This document shows positions 44,420 to 53,789 of a stretch of 64,000 nt of DNA, in pieces. Each line of letters starts with the position of its first letter. The stretch's first letter is position 1. The position numbers were made by a program, and so were the translations under genes. The notes beneath the pieces were generated by a model. That model was not told the origin of the DNA. It worked only from the letters and a program-made list of their open reading frames with translations, and ran no database searches. This DNA is from Syntrophales bacterium (GTDB taxonomy: Bacteria > Desulfobacterota > Syntrophia > Syntrophales > UBA8958), in contig JAOAFE010000006.1 of the NCBI GenBank assembly GCA_026416455.1, positions 62,001 through 126,000 of the forward strand. Direction: 5' to 3'.

Positions 44420-44494
44420 ATGCATACCACGGCCCAAGCGATAATTAGCATAATAATTATCAGCCTTACCATAGGAGGCCTGGCCGTGGTGTAA
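44420..44494 (+). CDS. Isoleucine-rich attenuator leader peptide (24 residues)
   Basis: A short frame with GAGAGGA upstream. It has seven isoleucine codons out of 24 (residues 8, 9, 11-14 and 18), plus two leucines and two terminal valines, far above chance. It is followed by a strong terminator and then cimA, so it is the control peptide of a transcription attenuator: ribosome stalling at isoleucine codons when charged tRNA-Ile is low decides the RNA fold. Confidence 0.88.
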   Translation: MHTTAQAIISIIIISLTIGGLAVV

Positions 44495-44550
44495 TATCCC
44501 CAGCATCAGAGAAAACAAAAACCCGCTGCCAGGTCGTAAGGCAGCGGGTT
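44426..44550 (+). promoter_or_regulatory. Three-state transcription attenuator upstream of cimA
   Basis: Alternative hairpins are visible. 1:2: ACCACGGCC (44426-44434) with GGCCGTGGT (44482-44490), nine pairs enclosing every isoleucine codon. 2:3 antiterminator: GGCCTGGC (44477-44484) with GCCAGGTC (44528-44535), eight pairs with one G-U. 3:4 terminator: 44520-44530 with 44540-44550. A ribosome stalled at the Ile codons blocks strand 1, freeing strand 2 to pair with 3 and preventing termination. With plentiful isoleucine the ribosome finishes and the terminator forms. Confidence 0.85.
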
Positions 44551-44557
44551 TTTTATT
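44520..44557 (+). terminator. Intrinsic terminator of the cimA attenuator
   Basis: Perfect 11-base stem AACCCGCTGCC / GGCAGCGGGTT with a nine-base loop, followed by TTTTTTATT. It is strong and lies only 13 bases before the cimA start codon. Confidence 0.92.
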
Positions 44558-44570
44558 GGGAGGAGGAAAG

Positions 44571-46154
44571 ATGGAAAATATTCTTGTTTACGATACGACG
44601 TTAAGGGATGGTACCCAGGGAGAAAATGTCAATTTTACGGCGGAAGATAAGTTGAGGATAGCACGCCGTTTAGATGAGATGGGTTTTCATTACATCGAAG
44701 GGGGGTGGCCGGGTTCTAACCCTAAGGATGCCAGATTCTTTTCTCTGGCAAAGAACATAGCGTTCAAACACGCGCGTTTGGCTGCTTTCGGGAGCACCCG
44801 TCATCCGGAGATGAATGTAGACACTTGCCCTAACGTCCAAGCGCTTATTCATGCCGACACCCCCACCGTCACCATCTTCGGGAAGACCTGGGATTTACAC
44901 GTGACGGAAATTCTCGGCATTCCCCTTGAGGCCAACCTGGCCATGATCCGCGAGACCGTAGCTTATCTCAAAGAGAGGGGAAAAGAGGTCATCTATGATG
45001 CAGAGCATTGTTTCGACGGCTATAAGCGTAATCGCGACTATGCCATGGAGACCGTGCGGGTAGCCTTAGAGGCGGGAGCAGACTTTATCGTTTTATGTGA
45101 CACCAATGGGGGCTGCCTTCCCGATGAAATTAGGGACATTACCCGTCAATTTTCGACCCTGGTGCCCCCGGGGAAACTGGGGGTTCATGTTCACAACGAT
45201 GGAGGACTGGCCGTTGCCAATACACTTGCAGCCGTCGTGGCCGGTGCCCGCATGGTCCAAGGCACAGTAAATGGTTACGGTGAGCGGTGTGGAAACGCAG
45301 ATCTCCTGCCTATCATTGCCAATTTACAATTGAAGATGGGATTTCGGTGCCTTACGGATGAGGCCTTAAGGCATTTAACTAACCTCTCTAATTATGTTGC
45401 CGATGTGGCCAACATTCCCCCTTTGAGCTCCCGCCCCTTTGTCGGGCGCAGCGCCTTTGCTCATAAAGGAGGGGTTCATGTCAGTGCCATTCTGAAGAAT
45501 CCCGTCGCCTATGAGCATATTGATCCGTCCATTGTGGGCAACGCAAGAAGGGTGCTCGTTTCGGACCTGGCGGGAAAAAGCAATATCGAGTACAAGGCAC
45601 GGGAGCTTGGCATTGACCTCGGGGCGGAATCTGCCTTAAGCAAAGAAATCGTCCAGCAGATCAAGAGGTTAGAGGATAAAGGATATCAGTTCGATGCCGC
45701 CGAAGGGTCACTTATGCTTCTGATTCAGAAGGCTAAGGGGGAATTCAAGGAGCCTTTTAGTCTTGACTGTTTTCAGGTGGTGGTGACCAAAACGGCCCAT
45801 CATCCTGCGCGGGCGTTGGCGACCATCAAAATCGCCGTCGAAGGTGTGGAGGAGCTGACGGCAGCCGAGGGAAATGGTCCCATCAATGCCCTCGATTATG
45901 CCTTAAGAAAGTCTCTCAAACGTTTCTACCCGGAGATTGAAGAAATGCATTTAACGGATTTCAAAGTGAGAATTGTAGAAGGAAGCGAGGGAACGGCCGC
46001 CAAAGTACAGGTGGCGATAGAGTCTCAAGATGCAGAAGGGACATGGAATACCATCGGGGTTTCGGAAAACATAATCGAGGCAGGATGGTTAGCTCTGGTC
46101 GATTCTATTCATTACAAACTGGCCAAAGATAGGAGGGTAAAGACGGAGGAGTAA
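44571..46154 (+). CDS. cimA: (R)-citramalate synthase
   Basis: A 527-residue DRE-TIM metallolyase of the LeuA/CimA branch. It starts ILVYDTTLRDGTQGENVNF, then GGWPGSNPKD, VHVHNDGGLAVANTLAA and NGYGERCGNADLLP, with a C-terminal allosteric domain (about 400-520). GGWP and length fit TIGR00977 citramalate synthase rather than isopropylmalate synthase. It condenses acetyl-CoA and pyruvate, giving isoleucine without threonine. The isoleucine-rich attenuator directly upstream supports this end product. ATG at 44571 with GGAGGAGG before it. Confidence 0.9.
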   Translation: MENILVYDTTLRDGTQGENVNFTAEDKLRIARRLDEMGFHYIEGGWPGSNPKDARFFSLAKNIAFKHARLAAFGSTRHPEMNVDTCPNVQALIHADTPTVTIFGKTWDLHVTEILGIPLEANLAMIRETVAYLKERGKEVIYDAEHCFDGYKRNRDYAMETVRVALEAGADFIVLCDTNGGCLPDEIRDITRQFSTLVPPGKLGVHVHNDGGLAVANTLAAVVAGARMVQGTVNGYGERCGNADLLPIIANLQLKMGFRCLTDEALRHLTNLSNYVADVANIPPLSSRPFVGRSAFAHKGGVHVSAILKNPVAYEHIDPSIVGNARRVLVSDLAGKSNIEYKARELGIDLGAESALSKEIVQQIKRLEDKGYQFDAAEGSLMLLIQKAKGEFKEPFSLDCFQVVVTKTAHHPARALATIKIAVEGVEELTAAEGNGPINALDYALRKSLKRFYPEIEEMHLTDFKVRIVEGSEGTAAKVQVAIESQDAEGTWNTIGVSENIIEAGWLALVDSIHYKLAKDRRVKTEE

Positions 46155-46211
46155 TATACACGGTTGCACAGAGGACTTTTATCTGATACAAGCTAAAAGA
46201 AGGAATGTCTC

Positions 46212-46820
46212 ATGCTGCTTAGTATCAACAGTGTCAACCCCCAGATGCGCCTGGTGCGTCAGGCGGCCAAAATCCTCGATGAAGGTGGCGTCATCATCTA
46301 CCCCACGGATACGGTTTACGGTCTCGGCTGTGATCTCTACAACAAGCGAGGAATCGAGCGGATATACGAGATTAAGAAATTGAGCAAGAAGGAATTCTTG
46401 AGTTTTATCTGTGCAGACCTCAAGGATATAAGCGAGTATGCCCTAGTGACCGACTTTGCTTATAAAATCATGAGGCGACTTCTGCCTGGACCCTATACCT
46501 TCATTCTAAGAGCGTCGCGATTGGTTCCGAAAATAATCTTACCCAAAAAACAGACCACGGGGATCAGGATACCGAACCATCCGACCTGTCTCTCTTTGGT
46601 GAGGGAGCTGGGACGCCCCATTATCAGTACGAGCGTTAAAGACGATACCGGCGAACTCATGAACGACCCTATTTTAATTCACGAGAGGTTTCGCGGTCGG
46701 GTTGATTTGGTCATTGATGGAGGTATCATTCCTGCTCAACCCTCAACCATTGTAAGTCTCGTGGACGACCGAGTGGAAATTGTGAGGGTCGGCAAGGGGG
46801 ACGTGAAGGTATTTCAGTGA
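46212..46820 (+). CDS. YciO-type Sua5/YrdC-family protein (threonylcarbamoyl-AMP synthase fold)
   Basis: A 202-residue YrdC-fold protein. Conserved parts are GVIIYPTDTVYGLGCDLYNKRG and the KKL-SKKE loop, PGPYTFIL, TTGIRIPNHP and ISTSVKDDTGE. The phrasing around FICADLKDISEYA and the ending VGKGDVKVF match the YciO subgroup more closely than TsaC/Sua5. It may make threonylcarbamoyl-AMP for tRNA t6A, but YciO proteins are less certain to do so. A hairpin and rng follow within 37 bases. Confidence 0.85.
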   Translation: MLLSINSVNPQMRLVRQAAKILDEGGVIIYPTDTVYGLGCDLYNKRGIERIYEIKKLSKKEFLSFICADLKDISEYALVTDFAYKIMRRLLPGPYTFILRASRLVPKIILPKKQTTGIRIPNHPTCLSLVRELGRPIISTSVKDDTGELMNDPILIHERFRGRVDLVIDGGIIPAQPSTIVSLVDDRVEIVRVGKGDVKVFQ

Positions 46821-46825
46821 CATTA

Positions 46826-46843
46826 ATCCACCGTAAGGTGGAT
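46826..46843 (+). other. GNRA-loop hairpin upstream of rng
   Basis: ATCCACC-GTAA-GGTGGAT is a perfect seven-base stem with a GUAA tetraloop in RNA, 15 bases before the rng start codon. It lacks a U-tract so is not a terminator. It could modulate translation or serve as a cleavage site for the nuclease encoded just downstream; that is speculation. Confidence 0.5.
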
Positions 46844-46857
46844 GAGAAGGATAAAAG

Positions 46858-48567
46858 ATGAAGAAGGAAATGTTGATCAACGCTGTTCATCCAGAACAGA
46901 AGCGGATGGCCATCGTTGAAGACGGGAGATTGGTGGAGTACAATATCCAGATGGCCGTTCGTGAGCCGATTGTAGGGAATATTTATAAAGGCATAGTGAT
47001 GAAAGTAGAGCGCGGCCTTCAGGCCGCGTTCGTCAATTACGGAGGTAAAAAAGACGGTTTTCTTCCTTTAAGAGATGTGAGTCCCGACTATCTTACAGAG
47101 CGCCCGGGAAACGGCGGACAGGGTCGGGGATTCCTTAAGCCGGGAGAAGAGATAATCGTTCAGGTTCTGAGGGAAGAAGGGGAGCGTAAGGGGGCGCTTT
47201 TAACGAGTTATGTATCCCTCCCGGGTCGATACCTCGTCCTTATGCCGAAAAAATCTGGCAGCGGCATTTCACGGAAGATTGAAGACGAAGAGGATAGAAG
47301 ACGGCTGTGGGAAATAATGAACCAGATCAGAGTAGAAGAGGGCATGGGAATCATTGTCCGGACGGCGGGCGTAAACAGAACAAAACAAGAACTCGCGCGC
47401 GATTATCAGCAGCTCTTACGACTTTGGAAGGATATTTTGAAAAAAGCGGAGGAAAAAACCGCTCCCGCTCTGATCTATCAGGAAAGTGATTTTGGCGTCA
47501 TAAGCCTTCGGGACTATTACACCTCCGATATTGATGAGATTTGGGTAGATGATCAAGAAACGTTCCGCAAAATGCGTTCCTACTGCAAGACCGTTATGCC
47601 GCGAGTGGCAAAAAATATCAAACTCTATCGGGAAAAGGTGCCTATCTTCGAGAAGTACAACCTAGAAGACCAAATTCGTGTCATCTACCAGGAGCGCGTG
47701 GACTTGAAATCGGGTGGTTATATTGTCATCAATCCCACGGAGGCGATGACCACCATCGATGTAAATTCAGGCCGCGCCTCTAATAAGAGAAACGTTGAAG
47801 AGACGGCTTTTCGCACGAATCTCGAGGCGGCAGAGGAAATTGCCCGGCAGCTAAGGCTCCGGGATGTAGGCGGACTCGTTGTTATAGATTTCATCGATAT
47901 GGTCGACCGCCAACACATCGCAGAGGTGGAGAAGGTCTTCAAGAGGGCCACAAGTCTCGATCGAGCACGTATCCAGTTTTCTCGTATCTCTAAGTTTGGA
48001 ATTATGGAGCTCTCTCGGCAAAAGAAGCAATCCACGATCCAGGAAATTAGCTATACCACCTGTCCTTACTGTCGAGGGACTGGCTATCGTCCCTCTTTGG
48101 AGTACATTGCCCTTAGCGCTTTTCGGCGGATAGAATCGCAGGCGGTGAAGGGGAATTATTCGTATTTGAAGGTGACGGTTCCTTTTCCCGTTGCCTATTA
48201 CCTCCTAAATCAGAAAAGGGCAGAGTTGGGGAGATTGGAATCCCTGTACGATGTTACCATTCACATCACCGGTTCCGATGATGTAGACTGGGATGACGTG
48301 CGGATGGAAGTGACGGAGAAACCGGTAGATGTAGAGACGGTCCCGGAGGAAGAGACTCAGATAGTTGGGGCGGAAGAAAGTGTAGAAGCACCGCCACCTT
48401 CGAAAAGGAGGCGTCGTCATCGGAGAAAGAGGAAGAGATCGGAAGAGACGGCGGCGGAGAGGGAAATAGAAGAGTCTTCCATTCAGGGTAATGGGTACGA
48501 GGGTCTTCTTTCGGGAGATGACCTGTTAGCGAAGCTGAGAGCCGTTTTTGCCGGAGAAGAAGAGTAG
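46858..48567 (+). CDS. rng: Ribonuclease E/G
   Basis: A 569-residue endoribonuclease for rRNA and mRNA processing. An S1-like domain (about 35-125, VGNIYKGIVMKVERGLQAAFVNYG) is followed by the DNase I-like catalytic part with MTTIDVNSGRAS and VIDFIDM (metal-binding aspartates) and the zinc-link CPYCRGTGYR. The tail (about 500-555) is acidic then strongly basic (KRRRRHRRKRKRS), possibly an RNA or partner-binding region. It lies between RNase G (about 490) and RNase E (over 1000) in size. It is one base from the convergent proC stop. Confidence 0.93.
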   Translation: MKKEMLINAVHPEQKRMAIVEDGRLVEYNIQMAVREPIVGNIYKGIVMKVERGLQAAFVNYGGKKDGFLPLRDVSPDYLTERPGNGGQGRGFLKPGEEIIVQVLREEGERKGALLTSYVSLPGRYLVLMPKKSGSGISRKIEDEEDRRRLWEIMNQIRVEEGMGIIVRTAGVNRTKQELARDYQQLLRLWKDILKKAEEKTAPALIYQESDFGVISLRDYYTSDIDEIWVDDQETFRKMRSYCKTVMPRVAKNIKLYREKVPIFEKYNLEDQIRVIYQERVDLKSGGYIVINPTEAMTTIDVNSGRASNKRNVEETAFRTNLEAAEEIARQLRLRDVGGLVVIDFIDMVDRQHIAEVEKVFKRATSLDRARIQFSRISKFGIMELSRQKKQSTIQEISYTTCPYCRGTGYRPSLEYIALSAFRRIESQAVKGNYSYLKVTVPFPVAYYLLNQKRAELGRLESLYDVTIHITGSDDVDWDDVRMEVTEKPVDVETVPEEETQIVGAEESVEAPPPSKRRRRHRRKRKRSEETAAEREIEESSIQGNGYEGLLSGDDLLAKLRAVFAGEEE

Positions 48568-48568
48568 A

Positions 48569-49384
48569 TCAACCGCGTCCCAGGAGCTGCGCACGGCGGG
48601 TTGCCTGCTCTACGGCTGATATGAGGGTTGCCCTTAACTTGCCTTCCTCGAGGGCCTTAAGGCCCGCTATGGTCGTCCCGCCAGGGGAGGTTACCATGTC
48701 CCGCAGCTCGGCCGGATGGGCATTCTTTTCCAGTAGCAGTTTGGCGGCACCGAGTACCGTTTGGGCGGCAAGTAACCGGGCCGTATCGCGATCCAAGCCC
48801 ATGAGCACACCTCCGTCGGAGAGGGCTTCGATGAAGGTGAAGACGTAGGCCGGACCACTACCGCTTAAGCCCGTTACGACATCCATCAGCTCTTCTTTTA
48901 CGACTACCGTCTTACCTACAGCCTCGAAGATGTTTTTAGCTTTGATCAAGTCCGCTTCGGTAATTTTTCTGCCCGGCGCCAACGCGGTGACACCTTCACC
49001 GATCATGGCCGGTGTATTGGGCATGGCCCTGATGATCCTTGCTTCTTTCCCGAGCCGCTTCTCTATGGCACCGGTGGTTATACCTGCAGCAATGGAAATG
49101 ACTAAAGTTGTCGGTTTTACCGTTTCTGCCAGATCGTCGATTACTTCTCCGATCACTTGAGGTTTTACGGCGATGATGACCGTCTCGGCCTCTCCGGCCC
49201 GCCTGTTTTTGGGTGTAGTCTCACAGCCGAATCGGGTCTTTACGTCCTCCAAGCACTTCTGATCGATGTCGGCGGCTATTATTTCCCGGGAATTTGCGAC
49301 TTTGGCGCGAAGAATGCCCTCGATTAGGGCTCCACCCATTTTCCCCACCCCTATGATGCCGATCTTTTTCCTGTCTTTCCCCAT
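48569..49384 (-). CDS. proC: Pyrroline-5-carboxylate reductase
   Basis: A 271-residue enzyme making proline from pyrroline-5-carboxylate. N-terminal IGIIGVGKMGGALIEG is the NAD(P)H loop, then VIIAVKPQVI, RAMPNTPAMIGEG and GLSGSGPAYVF, ending with the dimerisation helices and MVTSPGGTTIAGL. All signatures are intact. It is a single gene here, divergent from the alpha/beta hydrolase with about 120 bases between. A good -35 (TTGACA at 49440-49435, minus strand) is present, but the -10 is poor. Confidence 0.95.
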   Translation of the reverse strand: MGKDRKKIGIIGVGKMGGALIEGILRAKVANSREIIAADIDQKCLEDVKTRFGCETTPKNRRAGEAETVIIAVKPQVIGEVIDDLAETVKPTTLVISIAAGITTGAIEKRLGKEARIIRAMPNTPAMIGEGVTALAPGRKITEADLIKAKNIFEAVGKTVVVKEELMDVVTGLSGSGPAYVFTFIEALSDGGVLMGLDRDTARLLAAQTVLGAAKLLLEKNAHPAELRDMVTSPGGTTIAGLKALEEGKLRATLISAVEQATRRAQLLGRG

Positions 49385-49505
49385 CTTTCCCTCATCGGTA
49401 TTTTTTTCCTATCTTTTTAACATTTCCCCCGGGCTGTCAACAGGGAAAAACAACATTGATAATAGGGGGTAAGTTGTGTTACGTCTCGAAAAAAGGAGGA
49501 GAGAG

Positions 49506-50273
49506 ATGATTGAACGCAGGTGGGTAAGAAAAACGGAAATCGCCGCGTGGCGCAATGTTGCTCCTTGGGCAGAAAGAAAGACCCTGGTTTTTATCCCCGG
49601 TTCGGGGGGAGATCATACTCTGTGGCTGCCCGTCTTAAATGAGCTCAAAGATGATTTTAATCTCCTCGCCCTCGAATTGCCCGGTCACGGGTCCTCAGGG
49701 GGGAAGGGAGAAGAAGAAGTAGGGGCGTACGTGGAATGGGTGAAGGATATACTCGACGTCTTTGAGGTGAGAAAACCGGTACTCGTCGGTCATTCGCTGG
49801 GGGCCGCCATTACCCTGACTACGGCCCTCCGTTATCCTGAGCTTCTCGCCGGAGTGGTGGCGGTGGGCGGGGGCGCGCGCATGCCTGTAAATACCATGAT
49901 ACTGGATGCGATCCATAAGGATTTAAAGGGACTTATGGCGTTCACCTCTAAGATTGCCGTGGCGAAGAAGAATCGAGAGCGTCTTATCCCCGTTCTTACC
50001 GCTCGTTCCCCAAATCCTGATACACTCTACGGCGATTTCAAGGCCTGTGATCGACTGGATTTGGAGGAGGATTTGGGCAAAATAACCGTGCCTACTCTCA
50101 TCGTATGTGGAATGGAAGACAAGATGACACCTCCGGAGCTTTCTCAAGCCATGCAGACAAAGATTCCCAACTCTCAACTCGTTCTTCTTCCCGAGACGGG
50201 ACATATGGTCATGCTGGAGGAGCCACATCGCCTGGCGGAGATATTGGGCTCCTTCGTGCGTAGTATAAAGTAA
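49506..50273 (+). CDS. Alpha/beta hydrolase
   Basis: A 255-residue hydrolase with the nucleophile elbow GHSLGAA (about 105-111), oxyanion region FIPGSGGDH, the acid in CGMEDKMTP and the catalytic His in PETGHMVMLEEP. It belongs to the broad esterase/lyase group, and the substrate cannot be read from sequence. The ATG at 49506 has GGAGGAG upstream. Its stop overlaps the first possible start of the yggT-like gene, so both belong to one operon running to murJ. Confidence 0.88.
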   Translation: MIERRWVRKTEIAAWRNVAPWAERKTLVFIPGSGGDHTLWLPVLNELKDDFNLLALELPGHGSSGGKGEEEVGAYVEWVKDILDVFEVRKPVLVGHSLGAAITLTTALRYPELLAGVVAVGGGARMPVNTMILDAIHKDLKGLMAFTSKIAVAKKNRERLIPVLTARSPNPDTLYGDFKACDRLDLEEDLGKITVPTLIVCGMEDKMTPPELSQAMQTKIPNSQLVLLPETGHMVMLEEPHRLAEILGSFVRSIK

Positions 50274-50284
50274 TGGAGGGGGCG

Positions 50285-50581
50285 ATGTTCATTTTTGGTA
50301 ATTTCCTCGTCGCTTTGGCCAAGGTGATCGATGTGATCCTTACCATTTATCTTTGGATTGTTATCATCAGTGCCGTCATATCGTGGGTAAACCCCGACCC
50401 GTATAATCCGATCGTCCGGTTTCTTCGGCGTATGACGGAGCCGATCCTTTCTCGAATCCGGCGCCTTTTACCTGTTACTGGCATGGGAGTCGATTTCTCG
50501 CCTGTCGTCCTCATTCTCATCATTTATTTCCTGCAATGGTTTCTCGTGAAATCCCTGATACAACTGGCCGTGCGCATCTGA
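50285..50581 (+). CDS. YggT-family membrane protein
   Basis: A 98-residue protein with two hydrophobic blocks: LAKVIDVILTIYLWIVIISAVISWVNPDPYNPIVRF-type (one helix and the conserved WVNPDPYNP loop) and FSPVVLILIIYFLQWFLV. The YggT/YlmG family is linked to osmotic tolerance or septum and membrane organisation. GGAGGGGGCG marks the ATG at 50285. It is followed by DUF167 at three bases, the common yggT-yggU pairing. Confidence 0.88.
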   Translation: MFIFGNFLVALAKVIDVILTIYLWIVIISAVISWVNPDPYNPIVRFLRRMTEPILSRIRRLLPVTGMGVDFSPVVLILIIYFLQWFLVKSLIQLAVRI

Positions 50582-50584
50582 AAA

Positions 50585-50884
50585 ATGGTCGATATCAAAG
50601 AAACTCGATCGGGAGTAGTGATTCAAGTTCACGTCGTGCCACGGGCAGCGAGGACGGAATTCTTGGATGCTCAGGAGGGACCGCTTCGGATTCGGGTTGC
50701 TGCACCGCCGGTGGAAGGAAAAGCCAACAGAGAAGTTATCGCCTTTCTCTCCCAACTATTGAAAGTGGCGGCTTCTCGCATTTCTATAGTCGGTGGAGCC
50801 CGTTCGCGCCTCAAGCGAATAGAGGTGGAGGGCATCACACCCGGTGAATTTGTAAAAAGGCTCTCCGAGGCAACAGATGGATGA
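50585..50884 (+). CDS. DUF167 / YggU-family protein
   Basis: A 99-residue protein with VHVVPRAARTEF, LRIRVAAPPVEGKANREVIAFLS and VGGARSRLKRIEV, the full DUF167 signature. Function unknown; it often accompanies yggT as here. Its last eight bases overlap the murJ start, giving coupled translation. Confidence 0.92.
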   Translation: MVDIKETRSGVVIQVHVVPRAARTEFLDAQEGPLRIRVAAPPVEGKANREVIAFLSQLLKVAASRISIVGGARSRLKRIEVEGITPGEFVKRLSEATDG

Positions 50885-52466
50885 GCATGAAAATGTGAAG
50901 GTGGCAAAGGCGGCAGGAGTGGTAGGTTTTGCCACCTTGCTCAGCCGAATCTTCGGCTTCCTTAGAGATATGGTAGTTGCCGCCTACTTCGGGGCGGGTC
51001 TAAAGACGGATGCTTTCTTCGTCGCCTTTCGCATCCCCAATCTTTTAAGGCGTTTAATCGGCGAGGGCTCTCTTACCGTATCTTTTGTTCCCGTCTTTAC
51101 AGAGTACATCAAAACACGCGATCGTAAAGAGGTAGAAGCCCTAGCCAACAGCGCATTTACTGCCCTTTCCATTCTGCTGGCGGTTATCACGATTTTGGGG
51201 ATCCTTTTTTCTCCCCTTATCGTAACTATCACGGCACCCGGATTTAGGAAGATACCCGAACAGTATGAACTCACCGTTTTTCTAACCCAGCTCATGTTTC
51301 CCTACATTTTTTTTATCTCTCTGGTCGCCCTCTGCATGGGCATCTTAAATTCCTTGCGGCACTTTGCGGCCCCAGCTCTTTCTCCCGTCTTACTCAATCT
51401 GGCCATGATCGGAGCGGCTATGTTCCTGCGCGATATTTTTTCCGAGCCCGTATACGCCCTAGCGGTAGGTGTCCTGATAGGGGGATTTTTGCAGCTTGCG
51501 TTTCAGTGGCCTTTTCTAGAACGTCTGGGAGTAAAACTGAGATTCTACTTCCATTTGACTCATCCGGGTCTGCGTCGAATTGGAGCCCTTATGTTTCCTG
51601 CCGTCTTTGGGGCAGCCGTATACCAGATAAACGTCTTTATCGGAACCATTCTGGCCTCCCTTCTCCCAAAGGGAAGTGTTTCCTATCTATATTATGCCGA
51701 TCGAATTGTAGAGCTGCCCCTAGGTGTTTTTGCCTTTGCCATCGGCACGGCCGCCTTACCCAGTCTCTCAGAGCAAGCGGTCGATGAAAAATACGGGGAG
51801 ATGAAAAAGACGGTATCTTTCTCCCTCCTCATGGTTTTTTTTGTTACCATTCCGGCCACCATCGCCCTCCTTTACCTCCGCATTCCCATCATCTCCGTAC
51901 TTTTTCAGCGCGGTGCCTTCTCAGCGGTTGATACCTATCTGACGGCCGAGGCGTTGCTATACTACACGTTAGGACTATGGGCTTTTTCGTCCGTCCGAAT
52001 TGCCGCTTCGGCTTTTTATTCTTTGAATGATACAAAAACGCCGATGAAAGGCGCTATTGTCGCCCTCCTCGTTAACCTCTTCATGAGCCTTATACTCATG
52101 GGGCCCCTCAAGCACGGCGGGCTGGCCCTTGCCACGTCACTTGGTTCGGCGGCCAACGTCATCTACCTTTCTTATATACTGTGGAAGCGGATCGGCTTTT
52201 TTCTAGAGCGGGATTTCTTTATCTCTCTGGCCAAGGTCATAATGGCGTCCTTCATCATGTTGGGTGCCATGATGCTTTTCGATTACTTCTATGCCTGGCC
52301 GATGGGCGGATCTTTTATCGGTAGAGCCACTTACCTGACCTTTGAAATATTGATAGGTTTCTTCTTTTTCGTCTCCTCCGTGTGGTTGCTCAAGGCGAAA
52401 GAGGCGGAGCTCCTTGTAAACGCCGTCGCCCGTAGGCTGGGAAAGCAATTGACGGGGAAACCGTAA
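50877..52466 (+). CDS. murJ: Lipid II flippase MurJ
   Basis: A 529-residue MOP-superfamily transporter with about 14 membrane helices. Diagnostic parts are FATLLSRIFGFLRDMVVAAYFG, FFVAFRIPNLLRRLIGEGSLTVSFVPVF-type (Arg and Glu of the lipid II cavity), YYADRIVELPLGVFAFAIGTAALPSL and FYSLNDTKTPM. It moves lipid II across the inner membrane for peptidoglycan. It overlaps the DUF167 gene by eight bases; serS begins 32 bases downstream. Confidence 0.95.
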   Translation: MDEHENVKVAKAAGVVGFATLLSRIFGFLRDMVVAAYFGAGLKTDAFFVAFRIPNLLRRLIGEGSLTVSFVPVFTEYIKTRDRKEVEALANSAFTALSILLAVITILGILFSPLIVTITAPGFRKIPEQYELTVFLTQLMFPYIFFISLVALCMGILNSLRHFAAPALSPVLLNLAMIGAAMFLRDIFSEPVYALAVGVLIGGFLQLAFQWPFLERLGVKLRFYFHLTHPGLRRIGALMFPAVFGAAVYQINVFIGTILASLLPKGSVSYLYYADRIVELPLGVFAFAIGTAALPSLSEQAVDEKYGEMKKTVSFSLLMVFFVTIPATIALLYLRIPIISVLFQRGAFSAVDTYLTAEALLYYTLGLWAFSSVRIAASAFYSLNDTKTPMKGAIVALLVNLFMSLILMGPLKHGGLALATSLGSAANVIYLSYILWKRIGFFLERDFFISLAKVIMASFIMLGAMMLFDYFYAWPMGGSFIGRATYLTFEILIGFFFFVSSVWLLKAKEAELLVNAVARRLGKQLTGKP

Positions 52467-52498
52467 GGTGATAGCGTAGCCGCCGTGAGGTAGGGAAT

Positions 52499-53779
52499 AT
52501 GTTGGATATCAAGTTTATCCGTCAGAATTTGGACCTGGTGCAAGAGAAAATTCGTGCCCGGGGCATGGATATCGACCTTGCCGCCTTCCGCGAGCTGGAT
52601 GCCCGGCGGAGGGATATTCTGCAGGAGGTGGAGAGTCTAAGGAACGAAAGGAATACCGTATCCCGCCTCATCGGAGAGAGGAAGAAGAAAGGGGAAGGAG
52701 TGGACGATTTGATGGCCCGAATGGCGGGCGTTGGCGATCGAATCAAAGCCCTGGATGAAGAACTTGCCGCCTGCGAGGAAGAACTCCGATCCATCGTCAT
52801 GAACATTCCGAATGTTCCCCACGACTCTGTTGTCTTCGGGCGGGGTCCGGAAGATAACCCTGTAATTCGCGAATGGGGGGAGCGGCCGTCGTTTGCCTTT
52901 CCGCCGCAACCTCATTGGGAGATTGGGGAGAGGTTGGGTATCCTTGATTTCGCCCGGGCGGCGAAGATTACGGGAGCCCGTTTTACCCTCTATCGGGGTC
53001 TCGGGGCGATGCTCGAGCGCGCGCTTATCAACTTCATGTGCGATCTTCACATATTCGAACATGGTTATACGGAGGTCTTGCCACCTTTCATGGTGAACCG
53101 TCAAAGTATGACAGGTACGGGGCAGCTGCCGAAATTCGAAGAAGACCTCTTCCGTGTCGCTGGGGTAGATTACTTTCTCATCCCCACGGCGGAGGTACCG
53201 GTAACGAACATTCATCGGGAGGAGATCCTAGAGGAAAAGGATCTGCCCATTAAATATGTTGCCTATACGCCCTGCTTCAGGGCAGAAGCGGGTTCCTACG
53301 GCAAGGATACGCGGGGTCTTATCCGTCAACACCAGTTCAACAAGGTGGAGCTGGTGAAATTCACTACTCCAGACACGTCGTATGAAGAACTCGAGCTACT
53401 GACGTCCGATGCGGAAGACGTTTTAAAGAAATTGGGGATCCCTTTCCGGACGGTCTCGTTGTGTACGGGCGATTTGGGTTTCTCGGCGGCTAAGACGTAC
53501 GATATCGAAGCGTGGATGCCGGGGCAGGGTGCCTATCGTGAGATTTCATCTTGCAGCAACTTCGAGGATTTTCAGGCTCGCCGGGCACAAATAAGATTCC
53601 GCCCCGCGGGTGGGGGGAAACCCATATTAGTACATACGTTAAACGGTTCCGGCTTGGCGGTAGGGAGGACGGTGGCGGCCGTACTAGAAAACTATCAACA
53701 ATCCGACGGTTCGGTGATCATTCCCCAGGTATTGAGAAAGTACATGGGAGGGATTGACAGGATTGCGCCGGTAGGGTAA
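52499..53779 (+). CDS. serS: Seryl-tRNA synthetase
   Basis: A 426-residue class II synthetase. The N-terminal long coiled-coil arm (about 25-105) binds the long variable arm of tRNA-Ser. The catalytic core has motif 2 [25 protein letters not shown] (split here over a few residues) and motif 3 [17 protein letters not shown]. It is full length and typical. It is followed after only ten bases by two tRNA-Ser genes, an unusual close pairing of enzyme and substrate. Confidence 0.97.
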   Translation: MLDIKFIRQNLDLVQEKIRARGMDIDLAAFRELDARRRDILQEVESLRNERNTVSRLIGERKKKGEGVDDLMARMAGVGDRIKALDEELAACEEELRSIVMNIPNVPHDSVVFGRGPEDNPVIREWGERPSFAFPPQPHWEIGERLGILDFARAAKITGARFTLYRGLGAMLERALINFMCDLHIFEHGYTEVLPPFMVNRQSMTGTGQLPKFEEDLFRVAGVDYFLIPTAEVPVTNIHREEILEEKDLPIKYVAYTPCFRAEAGSYGKDTRGLIRQHQFNKVELVKFTTPDTSYEELELLTSDAEDVLKKLGIPFRTVSLCTGDLGFSAAKTYDIEAWMPGQGAYREISSCSNFEDFQARRAQIRFRPAGGGKPILVHTLNGSGLAVGRTVAAVLENYQQSDGSVIIPQVLRKYMGGIDRIAPVG

Positions 53780-53789
53780 AGCGCACTCG

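Noticed and set aside
52637-53215. Minus-strand 192-codon frame inside serS
   Set aside because: Antisense shadow of the synthetase; no ribosome site or recognisable domain.
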